Shown: positions 21,575-26,136 of the stretch, piece by piece
How the letters are laid out: the number at the start of each line of letters is the position of its first letter
Numbering within the stretch: the first letter of the stretch is position 1
NCBI GenBank assembly: GCA_910579535.1
Contig: CAJTUR010000022.1
Span: 1-26,136, forward strand
Origin: an uncultured Bacilli bacterium
GTDB taxonomy: Bacteria > Bacillota_I > Bacilli_A > RF39 > UBA660
Direction of reading: 5' to 3'
Length of the DNA stretch: 26,136 bases
Made by a program: the position numbers and the translations under genes
Notes under the pieces: generated by a model
Told to the model about the DNA's origin: nothing
What the model saw: only the letters and a program-made list of their open reading frames with translations
Databases searched by the model: none

Positions 21575-21989
21575 AATCAATTCGAACGTATTTTTTTTCT
21601 GGAAGTTCTTTCTTTTCCTCAACTTTAGGAATTTCTAATTTCAAAACGCCATTATTAAATTGGGCACAAACATCTTCTGTTTCTAGAGCTTCTCCAACAT
21701 AAAAACTTCTTGAACACTCTCCAAAATACCTTTCACGGCGAACATATTTTCCCTCTTCCTTCTCCTCTATTTCATTTTTTTTAGAGGCATGAATGGTTAA
21801 ATAACCATTTTCTACTTCAATCTTAATCTCTTCTTTTTCATAACCTGGTAAATCAACAATTAAAGAAAAACCATTTGCATTTTCCTTTATATCGGTTTTC
21901 ATAACTTTTGTTTCACTTTCTCTAAAAAACGGATCACTAAAAATATCCTCTAAAAGTCCAAAATCATTTCTTCTTGGTATCATCATCAT
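21573..21989 (-). CDS. Small heat shock protein, Hsp20/alpha-crystallin family
   Basis: A 138-residue ATP-independent chaperone. A short N-terminal arm (1-25, DFGLLEDIFSDPFF) precedes the alpha-crystallin domain (about 30-125): DIKENANGFSLIVDLPGYEKEEIKIEVENGYLTI and the consensus ending GVLKLEIPK. The C-terminal tail includes the usual anchoring region, with VRID at the end rather than a clear IxI motif. It starts with three ATG codons in a row; AAAGGA is seven bases before the first. Expression is most likely HrcA-controlled: a CIRCE-like operator (22077-22103) surrounds the -35 of its promoter. This is unlike Bacillus, where hsp20-type genes are usually not under CIRCE. Confidence 0.95.
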   Translation of the reverse strand: MMMIPRRNDFGLLEDIFSDPFFRESETKVMKTDIKENANGFSLIVDLPGYEKEEIKIEVENGYLTIHASKKNEIEEKEEGKYVRRERYFGECSRSFYVGEALETEDVCAQFNNGVLKLEIPKVEEKKELPEKKYVRID

Positions 21990-22060
21990 AAATAATCATT
22001 TCCTTTCTTTTTTATAATACACAATACCATAAAAAGTATACCATTACTTTTTACATCTTA

Positions 22061-22089
22061 ATCCTACCACTTTAAATTAGCACTGTCAA
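22061..22089 (-). promoter_or_regulatory. Promoter of hsp20
   Basis: TTGACA (22084-22089), 17 bases ending TGG, TAGGAT (22061-22066) on the minus strand, about 72 bases before the start codon. The -35 lies between the arms of the CIRCE-like element. Confidence 0.65.
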
Positions 22090-22103
22090 TACAAAAGTGC
22101 TAA
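22077..22103. promoter_or_regulatory. CIRCE element (HrcA operator)
   Basis: TTAGCACTG-N9-AAGTGCTAA: eight of nine bases of each arm match the CIRCE consensus TTAGCACTC-N9-GAGTGCTAA, with exact nine-base spacing. It overlaps the hsp20 -35, so HrcA would block polymerase. Confidence 0.85.
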
Positions 22104-22108
22104 TTATA

Positions 22109-23329
22109 TTATTCTGGAATTTTCATAATAAAATAGCCATGACTAACTTCATCCCCATTATAAGCATACAATTTTCCTTTACTTACACCAAGATGATTAT
22201 ATTTAACAGCAATGATTCCTTTCTCATTACTTTTAGAATTTCTCGTTCCATCATACACCACTTTAAACTTACCATCACTAAGATATTCAATATCAGTAAT
22301 CACAACCTCTCCCTCATTCACTGTAGACACAATTCTTAATGTACTAGGAATTTTTTGTTTTACATTTTCTTGAAAAGTATAATAGGTTTCTTTATTATAA
22401 ATGGTATCCTGATCAATAACATAATTCCCATCTTTTCGTGCTTCTTTTAAAGAGTAATCATTAGGAAGAAGTTCTAACTTTCGAAATTGCGTATCGATCG
22501 AACAAGAATTACCTATACCATAATTAATATACACTTTATTAAAAATTTTTCCCCTTATAAATCCATACTCCGTAATCGTATAATCCTGTTCTCGATTATA
22601 ATAATAGTGCTTTCCATCACAATCTAAAATTTCATATTGACTAATAATTTTTTCCATTTCCTTTTTTAAAGAATCATAACTTCTTGGACCTGAAAAAATA
22701 GCATTATAATTGCAACACTCTTCACTTAATTTCATAAATTTAGGAACATCCAATCTTTTTTTGGACGCTTCTGATAAATGAGTACTCACCCCATACGGAA
22801 ATTGATATAAAACAACTAAGCCTCCTAAGAAAAAAACAAAAAATAGCCATTTTAGTTTAAACTTTCTTTTCTTTGGAACAACTTTCTTTTCTTCTTCAAA
22901 AACCTCTTCAATAATTTCTTTTCGTTTTGTTTCAACTTCTAAATCTAGAAGTTTCTTCTTTTCGATTTTTTTAGACGTTTCTTTTACTTTTTTTGGAACT
23001 TTTTTTTCTACTTTCTTCTCTATCTTATCTGTTGTTTGATTCTTTTTATTTTTTTTAAGTTCTTCTTGTTCTAAAGCCCTTACTTTATTTTTAACTTGCT
23101 CCTCTTTAACTTTTTTTACTTCTGTTTTTTTTACCGTCTCTTTTTTAACAGCACTCGTCTTTTTCTTGACTTCACTTGACTTCTTTTTTACCTCTGTACT
23201 TTTATTTTTAGCACTTTGGGTCACTTTTTTTTGAACTTTTTTCTTCTTATTTTTAATCTCTTTTTTTTTCGTAGTCTGACGATTCAGTTGCTTTTTCTTC
23301 TTTTTTACATTTTTCTTCCTCTGTGCCAT
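22109..23329 (-). CDS. Lysine-rich membrane protein with a DUF4362-like ectodomain
   Basis: A 406-residue protein in three parts. Residues 1-150 are extremely lysine-rich, with KK-V/T-E repeats (EVKKKSSEVKKKTSAVKK at 46-63) and few hydrophobics. Residues 161-178 form one membrane helix, giving a type II topology with the basic part inside. The extracytoplasmic part (about 180-406) has paired cysteines (C207/C208, then C239 and C278) and ends in a region that resembles DUF4362 (about 295-400: KEARKDGNYVI, STLRIVSTVNEGEVVITDIEY). Function is unknown. The lysine-rich tail could bind nucleic acid or acidic phospholipid. It has an upstream TATAAT (23355-23360) and AAGGTGAAGA before the ATG. The DUF assignment is from memory of the family pattern. 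Confidence 0.8.
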   Translation of the reverse strand: MAQRKKNVKKKKKQLNRQTTKKKEIKNKKKKVQKKVTQSAKNKSTEVKKKSSEVKKKTSAVKKETVKKTEVKKVKEEQVKNKVRALEQEELKKNKKNQTTDKIEKKVEKKVPKKVKETSKKIEKKKLLDLEVETKRKEIIEEVFEEEKKVVPKKRKFKLKWLFFVFFLGGLVVLYQFPYGVSTHLSEASKKRLDVPKFMKLSEECCNYNAIFSGPRSYDSLKKEMEKIISQYEILDCDGKHYYYNREQDYTITEYGFIRGKIFNKVYINYGIGNSCSIDTQFRKLELLPNDYSLKEARKDGNYVIDQDTIYNKETYYTFQENVKQKIPSTLRIVSTVNEGEVVITDIEYLSDGKFKVVYDGTRNSKSNEKGIIAVKYNHLGVSKGKLYAYNGDEVSHGYFIMKIPE

Positions 23330-23354
23330 TTCTTCACCTTATTTTCTTGGAAAT

Positions 23355-23360
23355 ATTATA
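23355..23360 (-). promoter_or_regulatory. -10 element before the lysine-rich membrane protein
   Basis: TATAAT on the minus strand about 25 bases before the start codon; TTTCTT is 17 bases upstream, a poor -35. Confidence 0.4.
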
Positions 23361-23404
23361 ACTAAATTACTAAAAAAAAGAAACTCTTTTTCATAAATTT
23401 TCCC

Positions 23405-23430
23405 AAAAAAAAGAAGACGTTTTATTCTTT
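23405..23430 (-). terminator. Terminator of ymfF-ymfH
   Basis: AAAGAA and TTCTTT (23425-23430 with 23410-23415) around a nine-base loop that contains the ymfH stop codon, then a T tract on the minus strand. The stem is short. Confidence 0.45.
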
Positions 23431-24699
23431 AGGTTTTAAAATCGTCACTTCCATATTTTTAAGATCAATTTTTTCCATAACTTGTAAAACTTTATCAAAC
23501 GTTATAGACTCAATATGTTCTTTTAAATCATCGACAATCTCTCCATAAGAAATAATCTCCTCTTGCATCATTTCATTAACATTTTGAATATCATCATAGT
23601 TTAAAACTAAAGTAGCAATACTTGAATTAATTTTTCTTTTAAAATTTTCTTCTGTCATTTTTAATTTCTTAAATTGATTCTTCACTTCTTTAATAGCATA
23701 CTCAGGATAACTGGTTTCCATTGAAACCGTTAATAAAACATACTCTCCACAAAAATGACGATTAAAACTTAAATAATGAATCAACTCTTTTTCCATTAGC
23801 TCTTCTTTTAAATCACTTGTTGAACCAAAATTACTATTTAAAATCAAAGACATAATGACCCTTAGTTCAATTGGATCCACCATTTTAAAATTACTAATAG
23901 GTGTTTTTATCGTAATTTTAACTTTTGTATTTTCAACATTTCCAGTTATTTCACATTTTTCTTTGACCACATTTACAGGTTCTTTAATTTTCTTCATCTT
24001 TGGATGACGATAATTTGGAATCTTTTTTTTCTTTAATTGGTTTTCTGTTACCTTAAAAATATCATAAGGATTAACATTCCCTGTTACAATTAAAAACATA
24101 TTCTCTGGATGATAAAACGTATCAAAAATCAACTCTATATCTTCTAAAGTAATTTTTTTTATGTCCTCTTTTTCTCCAGTAATAATTTCTTTGTATTTAT
24201 ATTTATGAAAAACATTTTCATAGTTTTTATAAAAAATCTGACTCTCTGGAGAATCCTTTTGCATGCCTAACTCTTCTAAAATAATATTTCTTTCTTTATT
24301 GACATTTTTTTTATTAAAACAAGGGGTTAATACAAATTCTAACAAATGCTCTAAATTTTCTTTAATGGCTTGAGTAGTATAAACATGATAGCAAGTGTAC
24401 TCAAACGTTGTAAAAGCATTAACATCACTTCCATACTGATTAAAAAAATCCGTTGCGGTGGTTCCATCGGGTTCATAAAACTTTAAATGTTCTATAAAAT
24501 GAGCAATCCCACTAGGTACTTTATGGTACTTCACTTCATTATTATTCTTAAACTCTTGATGAATTGAACCATATTTTACACCAAGAGCCATAAACGTTCC
24601 TTTGACTTTATCATTTTTTAAAACATACGTTGGCATTTTATCTAAAATCTTCTCATACCAAACGCTTTCATCTAATCCTTTTAAAACAATTTCTCTCAT
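23422..24699 (-). CDS. ymfH: M16 family zinc peptidase (YmfH-like, catalytic)
   Basis: A 425-residue M16 peptidase. The inverted zinc motif is HFIEH (H67, E70, H71) and the distal ligand is the glutamate in ILEELGM (E142 or E143), about 72 residues later. Two M16 domains (about 15-190 and 195-420) are visible. In Bacilli this gene and ymfF form a conserved pair in which one is catalytic and one is not; this is the catalytic one. It overlaps ymfF by four bases (ATGA), so translation is coupled, and AGGGGGA lies before the ATG. Substrate is unknown; peptide processing for signalling is known for related pairs in some streptococci. Confidence 0.93.
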   Translation of the reverse strand: MREIVLKGLDESVWYEKILDKMPTYVLKNDKVKGTFMALGVKYGSIHQEFKNNNEVKYHKVPSGIAHFIEHLKFYEPDGTTATDFFNQYGSDVNAFTTFEYTCYHVYTTQAIKENLEHLLEFVLTPCFNKKNVNKERNIILEELGMQKDSPESQIFYKNYENVFHKYKYKEIITGEKEDIKKITLEDIELIFDTFYHPENMFLIVTGNVNPYDIFKVTENQLKKKKIPNYRHPKMKKIKEPVNVVKEKCEITGNVENTKVKITIKTPISNFKMVDPIELRVIMSLILNSNFGSTSDLKEELMEKELIHYLSFNRHFCGEYVLLTVSMETSYPEYAIKEVKNQFKKLKMTEENFKRKINSSIATLVLNYDDIQNVNEMMQEEIISYGEIVDDLKEHIESITFDKVLQVMEKIDLKNMEVTILKPKE

Positions 24700-25967
24700 T
24701 TGTCATCCCCCTTACTTTCGAGTTCATAAACAAAATTAATTTTAAATTTTTTGCCTAAATTGACTAAATCTTTTATCGTAACCAATTCGTATTTTTCTTT
24801 TAAATCCTTATATAAAGGCGTTCCCGTAATACTATGAAAAGTATAGTTATTCATCAAACTGTTTTGATTATCAACAACAATATCTAAAGAAGTATAGAGT
24901 TGTTTTTTAGCGGTTTCAAACTCTTCTTTACTAATCTTACCACTCATCATCTCTTTCATACTCTTTTTAATAAGCTTAATGGCTAAGGACACGTTCTTTT
25001 TATCTAAACCGACATAAACATAAAACATATTATCGTACTTTGAAACAATCGACGATACACTATAACAAAGTTCATTTTCTTCCCTTAAAGCCTTATATAG
25101 CTTCGAATTTAAACCACTACTACATAAAATCTCATCAAATAAAGTCAATGTAATAAAACGTTCTTCCCTTGTTAAATCTCTCATATTAAAACCAACAACT
25201 AAACTGGTTTGATTAAAATCAGCCGTTTCTTTTACCTTTAACTCACGACTTCTTCTTTTATTGTCAATATAAGGATCTAAAGCATGATTCTTCATGCATC
25301 GGTTATGAAAACACGCTCCAATAATTTTGTTCACTTCATCCATGTCTAAATTTCCAATAATATAAATGTTACACAAACTCTTAGAATAAAATTTATGATA
25401 ATACTCATATAAAGCTTCTGGTGTAATTTTTAAAACTTCTTCTTTCGTTCCTAAGATACTTTTTGATGTAATGGAATCCTTATCCATATGATATAAAGCT
25501 CTTCTAAAAGCATAATTAACTGGATTTTCTTTAATCGATTCTATATCCGCTAGAATTCTTTTTTGAATAATTTTAAACGTTCTGTCATCAAAACTTTTAT
25601 CCAAAACATTTGGATTTTCAATAACTTCAAAAGGAAATTGTAAAACATTTTTTAAATATTGCTCATCTTGAACATAACTTGGATTTAAAAAATCTAAAAC
25701 AAAATTCGACAAAACCATATTTCCAACTTTACTCGTCACACCGTAGAAAAAAGATTGATACAATTCTTCTAATTTAATGACAATATCCTTACGTTTTGGG
25801 TATTTTTTAGACGAATGGCAAAGCATATCCACTAAAAAGTTTCTCAAAACAAGCTCTTCTGAACAAGCATTATCATAAAACATAATTTCCATATGACAAT
25901 TTTTAAACTTATCCGTTTTAATTGTATAAACATTATAAGTATCAAATTCAAACTTTTTGTATTTCAT
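24696..25967 (-). CDS. ymfF: M16 family peptidase-like protein (YmfF-like, non-catalytic)
   Basis: A 423-residue M16 homologue without HxxEH at the expected place (the equivalent region reads VDMLCHSSKKYP), so it should be inactive and act as the partner or substrate-binding subunit of YmfH. The C-terminal M16 domain is better conserved (GLNSKLYKALREENELCYSV, about 290-310). The ATG at 25967 is chosen because AGAGGTGG lies just upstream; the GTG at 25994 precedes that site. It has its own extended -10 promoter and overlaps ymfH by four bases. Confidence 0.9.
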   Translation of the reverse strand: MKYKKFEFDTYNVYTIKTDKFKNCHMEIMFYDNACSEELVLRNFLVDMLCHSSKKYPKRKDIVIKLEELYQSFFYGVTSKVGNMVLSNFVLDFLNPSYVQDEQYLKNVLQFPFEVIENPNVLDKSFDDRTFKIIQKRILADIESIKENPVNYAFRRALYHMDKDSITSKSILGTKEEVLKITPEALYEYYHKFYSKSLCNIYIIGNLDMDEVNKIIGACFHNRCMKNHALDPYIDNKRRSRELKVKETADFNQTSLVVGFNMRDLTREERFITLTLFDEILCSSGLNSKLYKALREENELCYSVSSIVSKYDNMFYVYVGLDKKNVSLAIKLIKKSMKEMMSGKISKEEFETAKKQLYTSLDIVVDNQNSLMNNYTFHSITGTPLYKDLKEKYELVTIKDLVNLGKKFKINFVYELESKGDDK

Positions 25968-26013
25968 GTTCCACCTCTTCCTTTTAGTATACACATAAAA
26001 TTTATAATTATAT

Positions 26014-26022
26014 ATTATAACA
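26014..26022 (-). promoter_or_regulatory. Extended -10 promoter of ymfF-ymfH
   Basis: TGTTATAAT on the minus strand (TG 26021-26022, TATAAT 26014-26019), giving a leader of about 40 bases. The -35 region (TGTAGA) is weak. Confidence 0.5.
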
Positions 26023-26050
26023 TGAAATTTATTTTTTCTACATCATAAAC

Positions 26051-26081
26051 AAAAAAAATAGTTAGAACATCTAACTATTTT
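26051..26081 (-). terminator. Terminator of the gene at the right edge
   Basis: A perfect 12-bp stem (26070-26081 with 26055-26066) with a three-base loop, then eight T on the minus strand. The upstream arm includes a stop codon of the open frame that continues to the window edge. Confidence 0.75.
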
Positions 26082-26136
26082 GGCTCTAGATAATTTAGTG
26101 GGGACTTAAAATTAAAGATTTCTAAGTAAATAAAAG
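26075..26136 (-). CDS. C-terminal fragment of a gene cut by the right edge
   Basis: An open minus-strand frame runs from the window edge to TAG at 26075-26077 and encodes FIYLEIFNFKSPLNYLEPK. Its end sits in a strong terminator, a pattern several genes in this window share, so it is probably a real gene end. It is too short to identify. Confidence 0.45.
   Translation of the reverse strand, partial: FIYLEIFNFKSPLNYLEPK

Noticed and set aside
22097..22339. Plus-strand 80-codon open frame opposite the end of the lysine-rich membrane protein gene
   Set aside because: No ribosome-binding site, and it lies opposite the conserved-looking DUF4362-like region.

Overview
The window is a dense, strongly A+T-rich stretch of bacterial chromosome that uses the standard code. 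Shine-Dalgarno sites are of the AGGAGG type and intergenic spaces are short; none exceeds about 200 bases. The gene set is that of an anaerobic low-GC Bacillota of the Bacilli/Erysipelotrichia/RF39 kind: class III ribonucleotide reductase, a SigG-type forespore sigma factor, YlmC, YtxH, DacF, a YmfF/YmfH M16 pair, a CIRCE element and a TasA/SipW-like SYAYW secretion signal. The exact taxon cannot be fixed from this sequence. No IS element, prophage, CRISPR array or rRNA was seen. Nearly everything is on the minus strand; the plus-strand genes are a small membrane protein, a Crp/Fnr regulator and two kinase-like genes.

Layout from left to right. 1-3.2 kb: a strong promoter leading off the left edge, a rhomboid protease, a small membrane protein, rluD, lspA and ylmC. 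3.3-4.7 kb: a monocistronic SYAYW surface protein. 4.8-8.1 kb: the nrdD-nrdG-dut operon for anaerobic dNTP supply and dUTP removal. 8.1-8.8 kb: a divergent Crp/Fnr regulator; a perfect 22-bp palindrome in the shared promoter region sits at -41.5 of nrdD and covers the -35 of the regulator. 8.8-9.5 kb: sigG. 9.6-11.6 kb: two tandem HipA/CtkA-like kinase paralogues, tail to tail with a low-molecular-weight tyrosine phosphatase. 12.1-14.4 kb: a NatAB-type ABC exporter whose promoter has a ten-G tract in the -35/-10 spacer. 14.4-16.1 kb: a DacF-like carboxypeptidase with an altered SxN motif, and a YtxH protein. 16.2-18.6 kb: an AI-2E family exporter, a helical protein of unknown function and TtcA. 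18.7-18.8 kb: tRNA-Glu(CUC). 18.9-22.0 kb: an unknown protein, a rhodanese lipoprotein, a VOC protein with an AraC regulator, a YehR-type lipoprotein and a CIRCE-controlled Hsp20. 22.1-26.1 kb: a lysine-rich membrane protein with a DUF4362-like ectodomain, ymfH and ymfF, and the tail of one more gene.

The most notable signals are regulatory. They are (i) a consensus promoter for natAB (TTGACA, 19 bp with G10, TATAAT) that has the architecture of a slipped-strand phase-variable switch, and (ii) the Crp/Fnr palindrome placed to activate nrdDG-dut while blocking its own gene. The duplicated orphan kinases beside a phosphatase are the best candidate for an undescribed protein system. Many terminators in this genome overlap the stop codon of the gene they end. 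Several starts were moved inward because the ribosome-binding site or homology supports an internal start; those cases are explained entry by entry.
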